64,000 nt of DNA from Bradyrhizobium algeriense (GTDB lineage Bacteria; Pseudomonadota; Alphaproteobacteria; Rhizobiales; Xanthobacteraceae). The position numbers and the translations under genes were made by a program. Shown here piece by piece: positions 45,820-54,028 of the stretch. The notes beneath the pieces are model-generated. The model was not told where the DNA came from, made no database searches, and saw only the letters and a program-made list of their open reading frames with translations. How positions within the stretch are numbered: position 1 is the stretch's first letter; each line of letters opens with the position of its first letter. The stretch lies in contig NZ_JAZHRV010000001.1 in the NCBI RefSeq assembly GCF_036924595.1, positions 7,281,501 to 7,345,500 of the forward strand, in the 5' to 3' direction.

Positions 45820-47241
45820 TCAGGCGTTGCTGGCCGCGCGGAATTGCGCGCTCGCCCGCTGCAGGTTTTGCGGCATGCTCATCAACAGCGCCTTGCGGTC
45901 GGCCACCGCGTTGTGGAACTGCTCGATCGCGATGTTGAAGGCCGTCAACGTGCCTTCCTCGATCGTCCCGTGCTCGTAGCATAGCAGCGTGTGGCGCAGA
46001 ATGGCGTCCGCTTCCGACTGCATCTGGTCGAGCTCTTCCATCGAATCGCATTGACGCGCGGTGGCGAGCATGTCGAGGAGCCGGTCGCGCTGCGAGGTGT
46101 TGACGTTGCGCTCATCCTTCTTGAGATAGCCGGCAAACCAGGCGCCGGCGGAGCCCATCGCCGACAGCGCCATTAGTGCCCACCAGATGTAATCGCTGTA
46201 GCGGTCGAGGAAGGTTTTTTCCTCGCCGTCGACAAAGGCGGCGGCGCCGGGATGAACAGGGATCGTGGCGTCCTTGTCGGTATCGGGCGTCTCGATCTTG
46301 GCGGCCAGCGGAAATTCGTTCTTCAGCGTCTGGCGGATTGCAAACAACTGCCGCGTAAAGACGGCGACGGTCGACTCCGCAACGCCCCTGCGCGCCACGA
46401 TGTGGTGCGAGAAGCTGATCGTCTTGATCTCTTCCTCGGGCCGGCTCGGCGCGCTGCCAAATGTTCCGGCCGGGATCTCGGAGGCCTCATAGGCGGGATG
46501 GTTCTGCGCAATCGCCTCGGCCGAATCGATCGCGAGGAATTTCGGCGTGCCGCCGTCGCGCGCGGAGGCCGCGATTGCATCCGCCGTGATCTTGCTGTTG
46601 ACCGGGCCGGCGGCAAGATAGGCGTCGGCCTTCTGGTTACGAATGGCCTCGGCAGCCTCGTTGGCGGGGAACTGGACGATCTCGACCTTCTCCGGATCGA
46701 CGCCGTATTGCCGCAGGATCACCTTGAGCAGATTGACGTTGGCCTGGGTGCGGCCGACGACGCCGATGCGGCGCCCGGCGAGCTGGCCGATTTTCGTGAC
46801 GGCGGGCGCGGCCTTCCTGCCCTTGGTCTTGGCCGCAGTCGGCACCCACAGCACCACGACGTTCTTGCGCAGCGTTGCCACGGCCTGCGCATTCTTCGGC
46901 ACATCGAGGTCGCCTCTGATGATGGCGAGATCGGCCTTGCCTTCTCCGAGCAGATTGGCGCTCGCCACCGCGCCATCGGTCTGCACCGGGCGCAGCCGGA
47001 CCACGCTGTTTCGCTGGTTGTTGAAGGCTTGGGTCAGGTTCTGAACGACCTTGAGGTCGTCGCTGTTGGCCGGGCCGACGGCGATCCGCAGGGTCACGGG
47101 CCGCATGGCAAAGTAATAGCCGGCCACCAGCGCACCGACGATGGCCAGCACGCCAGCCAGCGTGACGAAGGTCAGCCGTCGTTTCGCTGAGCGGGGCGAA
47201 GGTGGGGCCGGCTGTTCCGAAAGAAGGGGGCCGTCGGTCAT
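45820..47241 (-). CDS. TAXI-family solute-binding protein with C-terminal membrane anchor
   Basis: 473 residues. N-terminal hydrophobic segment near residues 25-45 (LTFVTLAGVLAIVGALVAGYYF), then a TAXI/periplasmic-binding domain (RIAVGPANSDDLKVVQNLTQAF, GKADLAIIRGDLDVPKNA, AGRRIGVVGRTQANVNLL), then a second membrane segment near residue 360 (YIWWALMALSAMGSAGAW) and a ~90-residue cytoplasmic helical tail (RDRLLDMLATARQCDSMEELDQMQSEADAIL). The fused anchor and tail are unusual for a binding protein and suggest a sensor-like role. ATG 47241 is chosen; the frame is open to 47310. No TRAP permease is nearby. Confidence 0.82.
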   Translation of the reverse strand: MTDGPLLSEQPAPPSPRSAKRRLTFVTLAGVLAIVGALVAGYYFAMRPVTLRIAVGPANSDDLKVVQNLTQAFNNQRNSVVRLRPVQTDGAVASANLLGEGKADLAIIRGDLDVPKNAQAVATLRKNVVVLWVPTAAKTKGRKAAPAVTKIGQLAGRRIGVVGRTQANVNLLKVILRQYGVDPEKVEIVQFPANEAAEAIRNQKADAYLAAGPVNSKITADAIAASARDGGTPKFLAIDSAEAIAQNHPAYEASEIPAGTFGSAPSRPEEEIKTISFSHHIVARRGVAESTVAVFTRQLFAIRQTLKNEFPLAAKIETPDTDKDATIPVHPGAAAFVDGEEKTFLDRYSDYIWWALMALSAMGSAGAWFAGYLKKDERNVNTSQRDRLLDMLATARQCDSMEELDQMQSEADAILRHTLLCYEHGTIEEGTLTAFNIAIEQFHNAVADRKALLMSMPQNLQRASAQFRAASNA

Positions 47242-47460
47242 CAATCCCTGGATGATCGTTGGAGGTGCAACTTCATGCCGCCGGGCACACTTACACGAGC
47301 ACCCTAGCAAATTTCCCGCTTAACCATTGTTACATCTGCGTCATGGTTACCGGCGCCCCCAAAACCGCCATTTGGCACCCGCTGCGGACCCATTTAGGCG
47401 AGGGATCCCCGATGCGGCCTTCGGTGTTAGGGTGGAGGTGGTCTGAAACGGGAGGCGATC

Positions 47461-47766
47461 ATGGCGGAACGGCTGTCGGCGGAGACACGGAAATCGGCGC
47501 TGGCGGAACTTCCCGGCTGGTCCGAGACGCCGGGACGCGAGGCGATCGGGCGGACCTTCACCTTCAGGGATTTCAACGAAGCCTTCGGATTCATGTCCCG
47601 CGCCGCGCTGGTGGCGGAAAAAAGCGACCATCATCCGGAATGGAAGAACGTCTACAAGACGGTAGACGTGGTGCTGGCGACCCACGACGCCGGCGGCGTC
47701 ACCCGGCTCGACATCGATCTGGCCAAGGCGATGAATGCGATCGCGAGGCAATTGGGCGTCACCTGA
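47461..47766 (+). CDS. phhB: Pterin-4a-carbinolamine dehydratase
   Basis: 101 residues. It recycles the pterin cofactor by dehydrating 4a-hydroxytetrahydrobiopterin. Family hallmarks: the [31 protein letters not shown] region and the catalytic [27 protein letters not shown] (with the HHPEW motif near residue 61). Full family length. The usual partner, phenylalanine hydroxylase, is not in the window. ATG 47461 follows GGGAGGCGATC. Confidence 0.96.
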   Translation: MAERLSAETRKSALAELPGWSETPGREAIGRTFTFRDFNEAFGFMSRAALVAEKSDHHPEWKNVYKTVDVVLATHDAGGVTRLDIDLAKAMNAIARQLGVT

Positions 47767-47870
47767 GTTCGTGCGCCCGCGATCTTGCGGGGTGGGGCGG
47801 ACATCCCCAATTCTTGAATCATACGATCGGCCGCGGCGATCTGCCGCGCCGGATCAGAGGGAGCGCCGCG

Positions 47871-48257
47871 ATGGCATCGTCCGATCACACCGCAGGTTTC
47901 GATCCGGCCGACCGGCTGGCGCAGGATCGTGAGAGCGTGCGTCGGCGCTTCTGGATCAAGTTCAAGCAGGTGGTGGCGCAGCTTCCCTTCGCCGAAGACC
48001 TGCTCGCAGCCTATTATTGTGCGTTCGACAGGGAGACGCCGCGTCACGTGCAGGCGGCGCTGCTTGGCGCCGTCGCCTATTTCATTCTGCCGCTCGATTT
48101 CATGCCGGACATGCTGCCGTTGCTCGGGTTTACCGACGATGCCGCCGTCCTGGCCACCGCCATCCGCATGGTCGCGGGCCACATCACGCAGGAGCATCGC
48201 GATGCCGCCCGCGCGGCACTGAAGCGCGGGATCGACACCGCTGGAGTGACGGAATAG
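47871..48257 (+). CDS. YkvA-like DUF1232 small membrane protein
   Basis: 128 residues. The DUF1232 motif AYFILPLDFMPDMLPLLGFTDDAAVLATAIRMV (about 68-100) carries one hydrophobic segment with the family's PxDxxPD pattern. It is of unknown function but widely conserved. ATG 47871 follows GGGAGCGCCGCG; the open frame extends upstream only as noise. It lies between phhB and a TAXI gene transcribed from the other strand. Confidence 0.9.
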   Translation: MASSDHTAGFDPADRLAQDRESVRRRFWIKFKQVVAQLPFAEDLLAAYYCAFDRETPRHVQAALLGAVAYFILPLDFMPDMLPLLGFTDDAAVLATAIRMVAGHITQEHRDAARAALKRGIDTAGVTE

Positions 48258-48276
48258 CCCGCGTCCGGAGCCTTTT

Positions 48277-48384
48277 CCGTTCCGATTGCATCGGAACGGG
48301 CTCTGGATTTTGGTTTGACGCGTTTTCTTGACGCGAGCCTGCCCGGATCAAGTCCGTGGCAGGCTTTTCGCTGGAAAACGCTTA
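48277..48384. repeat. Dispersed repeat, family B
   Basis: Starts with the inverted pair CCGTTCCGA / TCGGAACGG, then GTTTGACGCGTTTTCTTGAC, GCCTGCCCGGATCAAG and closing GGAAAACGCTTA. The terminal TTA is the stop codon (TAA, minus strand) of the TAXI gene that follows. Confidence 0.8.
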
Positions 48385-49554
48385 GCGCTGCGCCGGAGCC
48401 TGCGCCCTTGCGCTTCGCTCGGCTTCCCAGGCCTGGAATTGCTTGAACAGAGTTTCCTTGTCCGCGTCCGTCTTGACGTTTGCCGCGGTCGCCGGGCTCT
48501 GTTTCAGGAATTCCTCGAATCTCGCGCGCGACACGGCCTCGACGTTATGGCTCTTGAGCCATTGCTCGGCGACCGGCAGACGCTGCCAGTCGGGCAACGG
48601 CGCCGACAGCGAGACCTCCTTCCACTTCGGGTGGAACGGCGGGTTCTGGAACGTCGGAAACTTCGTGAAAAACGCGTCCACGAACAGAGCCAGCTTGCGA
48701 TAGCGGTCGGTGTTGGGGGCCCAGTTGTAGGCGGCGAGCACCGCAGGCACGGCGATGGTATCGACCTTCCCCCCTTCCGCGATCAGGTTGGGATAGTCCT
48801 TCGACGTAAGGGTCGCGGGCAGATAGTCGGTCTGCAGCGGCCGCGAATAGTCGACCGGAACGAGGTGGAAACGATCGTCCTTGAAGCCTGCGACCGACTT
48901 GTAGGGTTTGCCGCCGACGGCAATCACCGCGTCGATCTCGCCGGCCCTCATCTTCTCCATCGCGATGCGCTGTTCGAGATAGAGGAAGTTAGGCTTGATG
49001 CCGAGCCGCTCGAACACGATCGCCGCGGTGACGAAGGTGCCGCCGTTGGGAAGATCGACACTGACCTTCTTGCCGTTGAGCTGGCTGATGTTGGTGACCG
49101 ATTTCGAGGCGAGGACATACATCTCTTCATTGTAAAGCTTGGTCACATAGGTGAACTGCTTCTTGATGTCCTTTGCGAAGCCTTTTTTCTCCAGATAGTC
49201 GAGCGTGTCGGCTCGCACGATGCCGAGGTCGACGCCCTGCAGGAACAGGATGTCGGCGACGCTCTGCACAGAGCCGCGCCCGACGATCGGAAGTACGCGT
49301 AACTTGTTTCCGTCGTCGAGCACGGAAGCGAGGTCGGCACCGAATTGCACATAGGTGCCGCCGATCGTCCCCGAGATCAGTGTGACCGTATTGGCGTTCA
49401 GCGCCTGCTTGGTGGCGACCGAACCGAACTGAAAAATGGCCTTCAGGCTTTCGCTGACCTTGGCCGGATCGTACTCCGTCTCTGCCGCCCGGGCCGCCGT
49501 GTTGCTGCATGCCATCGTCATGGCGAGCAATGCCATTCCGAACAAATGTCGCAT
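48382..49554 (-). CDS. TAXI-family TRAP transporter solute-binding protein
   Basis: 390 residues. Signal peptide MRHLFGMALLAMTMACSNTA, cleaved near ARAAE, then a TAXI domain: TLISGTIGGTYVQFGADLASVLDDG, RVLPIVGRGSVQSVADILFLQGVDLGIVRADTLDYL, and a NGKKVSVDLPNGGTFVTAAIVFERLGI middle block. Substrates in this family include glutamate and 2-oxoglutarate; not determinable here. Its membrane partner is not in the window. ATG 49554 follows GAGAGGT; the frame open to 49743 has no signal peptide. The stop is supplied by a family B repeat. Confidence 0.9.
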   Translation of the reverse strand: MRHLFGMALLAMTMACSNTAARAAETEYDPAKVSESLKAIFQFGSVATKQALNANTVTLISGTIGGTYVQFGADLASVLDDGNKLRVLPIVGRGSVQSVADILFLQGVDLGIVRADTLDYLEKKGFAKDIKKQFTYVTKLYNEEMYVLASKSVTNISQLNGKKVSVDLPNGGTFVTAAIVFERLGIKPNFLYLEQRIAMEKMRAGEIDAVIAVGGKPYKSVAGFKDDRFHLVPVDYSRPLQTDYLPATLTSKDYPNLIAEGGKVDTIAVPAVLAAYNWAPNTDRYRKLALFVDAFFTKFPTFQNPPFHPKWKEVSLSAPLPDWQRLPVAEQWLKSHNVEAVSRARFEEFLKQSPATAANVKTDADKETLFKQFQAWEAERSARAQAPAQR

Positions 49555-49606
49555 AGATACCTCTCGCGCTGGTCTTGAGTATTTCTCTAATTCAGTAATT
49601 AATTGC

Positions 49607-50722
49607 CTAGTTCTCCAGCTGACCGAGCCGCCGCTTCGCGTCTGCTGAACCGAGTTGGGCAGCCTTCTGATACCAAACCCGCGCCGCTGCCGGATCGGGC
49701 GTGATGCTTCGCAAGTCCTGGCTGCCCAGCACCAGCGGATCATACGTTCCCGCCAGCATCAGCGCGGCTTCCGCCTCCTGGGCGTCCGCGGCCCGTTCGA
49801 GCAGCAGTCGGGCGGAAGTGATGTCGCCGATCGCAAGCAGGCTCTTCGCCCGCTTCAGCAGCGCCGCAAGCTCATCCGGATCGATACGTCGAACCGGAGC
49901 CGCTTCACGCGTCACCGGAACGGGCTCACGAACGACCGGAGCGACCGCGACCACCGGGGTCGTCGGTGCTACCGCAGCGACCTCACGGGCGGCTTCGCGC
50001 GCCACCGGCTCCGGTACCGCGACCTTGCCCTTGAGCGCACTCTGATAGGCGGCGGCGATTTCGTCGCGCGTCGGCGATGCCGATGCCAGCGCATTGGGCG
50101 GCGTGCGGCGCGCAGCCGCAACTTCCGCTCCGGACGGTTCGGCGGCGAGCGGCGGCGCGGCAATGCGCTGCGGCTGCGCAGGCTCCGGCACCGCCGCGGC
50201 GAGCTGAGCGGGCGGCGGCGCGCTGCCGCCACCACCGCCGAGCGAGGCGTTGAAGATGACAGCACGGGTCGAGTCGATGGAAAACAGTGCGAGAACGGCC
50301 GCTATTGCCGACACCACCACGACGCCGGTTACGATGCGCCCCGCGCGCGCCTTTTTCAGCCCACCGCTGCCGAACCGCCGGTCGCCGCCGGCGAAAGCAT
50401 ATTCGGAAAGCTGCTGGTGAGACTCTTCTTCGTAGTTGGAGAGGAAAAGCGGTACCGGCTCGTGCGGCGGAAGCTCCTCCGGCAGCACATCCGTCCGCTC
50501 AAACGACAGCGCAAAGGGCTGCTCGTATTGAGGCTGCTTATACTGAGGCTGCTCATACTGAGGTTCCGGCTCATATTGAGGTTCCGGCTCATACCGTAGC
50601 TGCTCTCGTAGCTGCGCGTATCGAGATTGATCCGCTTCGTACAACCGTGGATCGCTGATAGCTTCGTCGAACCGGTCAAACGGATCTCTTGGCTGTGTTG
50701 GCAGCCTGGTATTCTCCGCCAT
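49607..50722 (-). CDS. Membrane protein with Sel1/TPR-like C-terminus and Gln/Pro-rich repeats
   Basis: 371 residues. The acidic N-terminal region has tandem repeats of the type EPEPQY/EQPQY (residues about 45-68), a single transmembrane segment near residues 131-150 (VTGVVVVSAIAAVLALFSI), and a Pro/Ala-rich linker to about 275. A C-terminal pair of Sel1/TPR-type helices follows: LLKRAKSLLAIGDITSARLLLERAADAQEAEAALMLAGTYDP and ARVWYQKAAQLGSADAKRRLGQL. Architecture resembles annotated alphaproteobacterial membrane proteins of unknown function. Lies 53 bp beyond the start of the TAXI gene, which reads on the same strand downstream. Confidence 0.78.
   Translation of the reverse strand: MAENTRLPTQPRDPFDRFDEAISDPRLYEADQSRYAQLREQLRYEPEPQYEPEPQYEQPQYKQPQYEQPFALSFERTDVLPEELPPHEPVPLFLSNYEEESHQQLSEYAFAGGDRRFGSGGLKKARAGRIVTGVVVVSAIAAVLALFSIDSTRAVIFNASLGGGGGSAPPPAQLAAAVPEPAQPQRIAAPPLAAEPSGAEVAAARRTPPNALASASPTRDEIAAAYQSALKGKVAVPEPVAREAAREVAAVAPTTPVVAVAPVVREPVPVTREAAPVRRIDPDELAALLKRAKSLLAIGDITSARLLLERAADAQEAEAALMLAGTYDPLVLGSQDLRSITPDPAAARVWYQKAAQLGSADAKRRLGQLEN
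50520..50597. repeat. Tandem repeat in the membrane-protein gene
   Basis: About five imperfect units of 15-18 bp of the form CTGCTCATACTGAGGTTC, encoding the EPEPQY/EQPQY repeats of the protein at 49607-50722. Short-period slippage-prone DNA. Confidence 0.8.
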
Positions 50723-51069
50723 GGATGATGCTCCCCACTACTGAACGCAACTACGGGCGTCCCCTGCACCTTGCTTCTTGCTCTTGTCGACGTACAGGAG
50801 CCCCTTAACTGATGGTTAAAATCGCACACGGAATGGGCTCAAAAAACGGCGGCGGCCGGTGCGAATGAGGAGATATTTTGGTATCATTGAGGCAGAGAAG
50901 CGGCATAAGGGGGTTTTGGAACACGCATTGTTACCGGGAAATGATCTCGGTGAAATGACATTGGAGACATGCGTCACACAGCGGCACAGGTCTCCGGGCC
51001 ACGCATCGCACGGGCCGCTTGCGCTTCTTCAAGCGGACGACCATTCAACGGATGGCCCGGCATCGCCTC
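50723..51069. other. Intergenic stretch without a recognisable gene
   Basis: 347 bp between the repeat-containing membrane protein and the quinone oxidoreductase (both minus strand). Open frames are short and antisense-like. I see no repeat, operator or terminator that stands out. The promoter of the membrane-protein gene lies at its left end. Confidence 0.45.
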
Positions 51070-52044
51070 TCAGGGATGCAGGATCACCTTGCCCATCGCC
51101 TGGCGGCCGGCGAGCACCTTCAGCGCTTCGGCGGTTTGCGCCAGCGGGAACGTGCGATCGACATGCGAGGAGATCTTGCCTTCCGCGGTCCACTTCACGA
51201 GCTTTTCCAGGTTGGCGCGGTTCTTCTCCGGGTTGACCCTGGTCCATGCACCCCAGAACACGCCGCGTATATCGCAACCCTTGAGCAGCGCGAGGTTGAG
51301 CGGCATCTTCGGAATGTCGCCCGCGGCAAAGCCGATCACCAGGAAACGACCTTCCCAGGCGATCGAGCGCAATGCGGCTTCGGCGTAAGTGCCGCCGACC
51401 GGATCGAAGATGATGTCGACGCCCTTGCCGCCGGTGAGCCGGCGCAAGCCCTCCTTCAGGTCTTCCTTGCTGTAGTTCAGCGTGAGCTCGGCGCCATGCG
51501 CCTTGGCAAATTCGAGTTTCTCGTCCGACGACGCGCAGGCGATCACCTTCAGGCCCATCAGCTTGCCGAGTTCGCAGGCCGCAAGTCCGGTTCCGCCGGC
51601 AGCGCCCAGCACGGCCAGCGTCTCGCCCGCCTTCGGGCTGGCGCGGTCTTCCAGCGCGTGAAGCGCTGTGCCGTAGATGATGATGATGCCGGCGGCGCGA
51701 TCGAAATCCAGATTGTCGGGAATTTTCACAATAGAGCTCGCGGGCAGCGCGATCTTTTCGCGCGCGCCGTTATGGCCGCAGGACGCCACCACGCGGTCGC
51801 CGACCTTCAGGTCGGTGACGCCGGCACCGACGCTTTCGATCACGCCGGCAACCTCGGCGGCCGGCGAAAACGGGAATGGCGGCTTGATCTGGTACTTGCC
51901 CTGGATCATCAGGATGTCGAAGAAATTCAGTGCCGCGGCCTTGATCGCAATCACGGCCTGTCCCGGTTCGGCCACCGGATCGGGGACGTCGGCCAGCACG
52001 AGGTCGTCGGGTTGGCAATATTGCGAGCAGAGAATGGCTTTCAT
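51070..52044 (-). CDS. NADPH:quinone oxidoreductase (zinc-independent MDR family)
   Basis: 324 residues. Medium-chain dehydrogenase/reductase without zinc ligands: ALNFFDILMIQGKYQIKPPFPFSPAAEVAG near residues 33-62, GDRVVASCGHNGAREKIALP, and VLGAAGGTGLAACELGKLMGLKVIACASS (NADP loop, about 145-173). The close, FDPVGGTYAEAALRSIAWEGRFLVIGFAAGDIP, is characteristic of the quinone-oxidoreductase class. Full length. The head-to-head neighbour is an SDR at 52164. Confidence 0.95.
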   Translation of the reverse strand: MKAILCSQYCQPDDLVLADVPDPVAEPGQAVIAIKAAALNFFDILMIQGKYQIKPPFPFSPAAEVAGVIESVGAGVTDLKVGDRVVASCGHNGAREKIALPASSIVKIPDNLDFDRAAGIIIIYGTALHALEDRASPKAGETLAVLGAAGGTGLAACELGKLMGLKVIACASSDEKLEFAKAHGAELTLNYSKEDLKEGLRRLTGGKGVDIIFDPVGGTYAEAALRSIAWEGRFLVIGFAAGDIPKMPLNLALLKGCDIRGVFWGAWTRVNPEKNRANLEKLVKWTAEGKISSHVDRTFPLAQTAEALKVLAGRQAMGKVILHP

Positions 52045-52163
52045 GGGCTCACCTGGTTTTCGGGCCGAGAATATAAGAGGCTGGCAGCTTCTTGCCGGAT
52101 TTGAAGCCGGGCTACAATCCGATTCGGATGCATGGCTTTATGGTGGTTCAAGGGGTTCAAACG

Positions 52164-53003
52164 ATGTTTGAAAAGGGCTTGCTGGCGGGAAAGCGGATAT
52201 TGGTCACCGGCGGCGGTTCGGGGCTCGGGGCTGCGATGGGGCACCGCTTCGTCGAGCTTGGCGCGGAGCTGATCATTTGCGGCCGCCGGCTCGAATTGCT
52301 GGAGGCGACGGCGGCAAAGATGCGCAGCGAACTCGGCCGCACAGTGGGCGTGATCGGCTGCGATATCCGCGACAGTGCTGCGGTCGATGCCATGATGGAG
52401 GAAATCTGGCGCGAGGCGCCGATCGACGTGCTGGTCAATAATGCCGCCGCAACCTTCATCGCGCAGACCGAACATCTGTCGTCGCGGGCGGCGGATGCGA
52501 TCCTGGCGCCGACACTGCACGGCACGATGTATTGCACGCTCGCCGCGGGCAGGCGCTGGATCGACGGCAAGCACAAAGGCGTCGTGCTGAGCATCCTCTC
52601 GACCTCGACGATCACCGGTCGCGCCTTCACGGTGCCGTCGGCGATGGCGAAATCCGCCGTGCTCGCGATGACCCGAAGCCTTGCGGTGGAGTGGGGACCC
52701 AAGGGTGTGCGCACGGTCGCGATCGCGCCCGGCGCGTTCCCGACGCCGGGCGCTTCGGGTCAACTCCGTCCCGAGGGCCGCGATGAAAGCTGGGCGCAAC
52801 GCAATCCGCTCGGGCGCGCCGGCGAGCATGGCGAACTTGCCGATCTGGCGAGCTTTCTGATTTCCGACCAGGCCGGCTATATCAATGGCGAGATGGTCGT
52901 GCAGGATGGCGGCGCGCATTTGCGCAGTTCCGGCGCCGAGGATCTGCTGCAATGGACCGATGCACAGTGGCAGAAACAGCGCGAGCGCCGGCCGAAAGGC
53001 TGA
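52164..53003 (+). CDS. Short-chain dehydrogenase/reductase
   Basis: 279 residues. VTGGGSGLGAAMGHRFVELGAELIICGRR near residues 12-40 (TGxxxGxG), NNAAATFIAQTEH, catalytic Ser in VVLSILSTSTITGRAFTVPSAMAKSAV (the YxxxK motif is altered; the Tyr position reads as Phe/Ser and Lys is kept in MAKSAV). This suggests an atypical or non-canonical active site; see note. GAYINGEMVVQDGG closes. The family resembles enoyl/2,4-dienoyl-CoA-reductase-like SDRs, in which Tyr is replaced. ATG 52164 begins MFEKGLLAGKRILVTGG. Divergent from the quinone oxidoreductase gene. Confidence 0.88.
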   Translation: MFEKGLLAGKRILVTGGGSGLGAAMGHRFVELGAELIICGRRLELLEATAAKMRSELGRTVGVIGCDIRDSAAVDAMMEEIWREAPIDVLVNNAAATFIAQTEHLSSRAADAILAPTLHGTMYCTLAAGRRWIDGKHKGVVLSILSTSTITGRAFTVPSAMAKSAVLAMTRSLAVEWGPKGVRTVAIAPGAFPTPGASGQLRPEGRDESWAQRNPLGRAGEHGELADLASFLISDQAGYINGEMVVQDGGAHLRSSGAEDLLQWTDAQWQKQRERRPKG

Positions 53004-53171
53004 ACCCGAATCCCGCGCCTTGATTCCTCAAAGGGACCTGTTACGAAGGCGCGGCTGCGACGGTGAGCAACACTGTAACTGCCTTCCCAAAAAAGCATTT
53101 CCCGGCTATCCATCCCCGGCGACGCGATGCGCCCTCGGGCCATCTTCCAGTCACAATGATGAGGGAACCAG

Positions 53172-53828
53172 TTGTCCGTGTTGCGAATACTGACATTTCT
53201 GGTTGCGATTGCAGTGTTGTGTGGGGCGACATCCCTCGCGCAAGCACAGGGCGCTGCTTCGAAGGGCGCCAAGGAACCTGCAAAGGAAGCGGCCAAGCCT
53301 GCGCCAGCACCGGCGGCAAAGCCGACGACGGCCAAGCCTGCGAAGCCGGAACCAGCGGCGACCGCCGCTGTCGGCAATGCGGAGCCGACCTTGATCGGTC
53401 AGTACGGTACCTGGGGCGCCTACACGGCGACACCGAACGGCAGGAAGGTTTGCTTTGCGTTGGCGAAGCCATCGTCGTCCAAAACCAATCCGCCGAATCG
53501 TCCGCGTGATCCCGCCTACGCTTTCGTCTCGACGCGTCCGGCCGAAAAAGTCGTCAACGAAGTTTCGATCATGATCGGATACGCGCTGAAGCCGGGCTCG
53601 GAATCCTCTCTCGAGGTCGGCGGCTCGGCCTATGCGATGTATACTCAGGGCGACGGGCTCTGGATCAAGAACGCCGCGGAGGAAGAGCAGATGGTCAACG
53701 CCATGCGCAAATCCGCCGAAGTCACCGTCAAGGGCGTTTCGGCCAAGGGCACCGAGACCACGGACGTCTTCTCGCTGAAGGGGCTGGCCCAGGCGCTCGA
53801 CCGGCTGGCGCAGGACTGCAAGCGCTAG
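53172..53828 (+). CDS. Invasion-associated locus B (IalB)-like secreted protein
   Basis: 218 residues. Signal peptide VLRILTFLVAIAVLCGATSLAQA, then an Ala/Lys/Pro-rich linker (about 27-70) and an IalB-like domain beginning LIGQYGTWGAYTATPNGRKVCFALAKPSS, with DPAYAFVSTRPAEKVVNEVSIMIGY and SAYAMYTQGDGLWIKNAAEE. Periplasmic or outer-envelope. The name comes from Bartonella, where IalB has a role in red-cell invasion, and does not imply pathogenesis here. TTG 53172 is preceded by GAGGGAACC; GTG 53178 is an alternative. Confidence 0.85.
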   Translation: MSVLRILTFLVAIAVLCGATSLAQAQGAASKGAKEPAKEAAKPAPAPAAKPTTAKPAKPEPAATAAVGNAEPTLIGQYGTWGAYTATPNGRKVCFALAKPSSSKTNPPNRPRDPAYAFVSTRPAEKVVNEVSIMIGYALKPGSESSLEVGGSAYAMYTQGDGLWIKNAAEEEQMVNAMRKSAEVTVKGVSAKGTETTDVFSLKGLAQALDRLAQDCKR

Positions 53829-53892
53829 GCCGCTTTTAAGCCCAGAATGACGTTGTTTAGGGGGCCTAGAAGGCCTATTTGAGTGCTACCTC

Positions 53893-54006
53893 GTAGGGTG
53901 GCAAAGGCGCATCGCGCCGTGCCCACCGTCAACGCTTGCGGTGGGCACGGCGGAGTTCATCATCGGGCGCGCATTCGCGCGACCCGGTGGCTTTGCCCAC
54001 CCTATG
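53893..54006. repeat. Dispersed repeat, family E (GGGTGG/CCACCC palindromes)
   Basis: Outer arms GTAGGGTGGCAAAG and CTTTGCCCACCCTA flank a strong inner hairpin CCGTGCCCACCG / CGGTGGGCACGG. Located directly upstream of the rlmN start. Abundant element in Bradyrhizobium as far as I recall. Confidence 0.8.
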
Positions 54007-54028
54007 TATCTCAAGAACAGAAACACAA

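Noticed and set aside
50859..51236. 125-residue plus-strand open frame upstream and across the quinone oxidoreductase end
   Set aside because: Half of it is antisense to the oxidoreductase, and the rest has no codon bias or motif.
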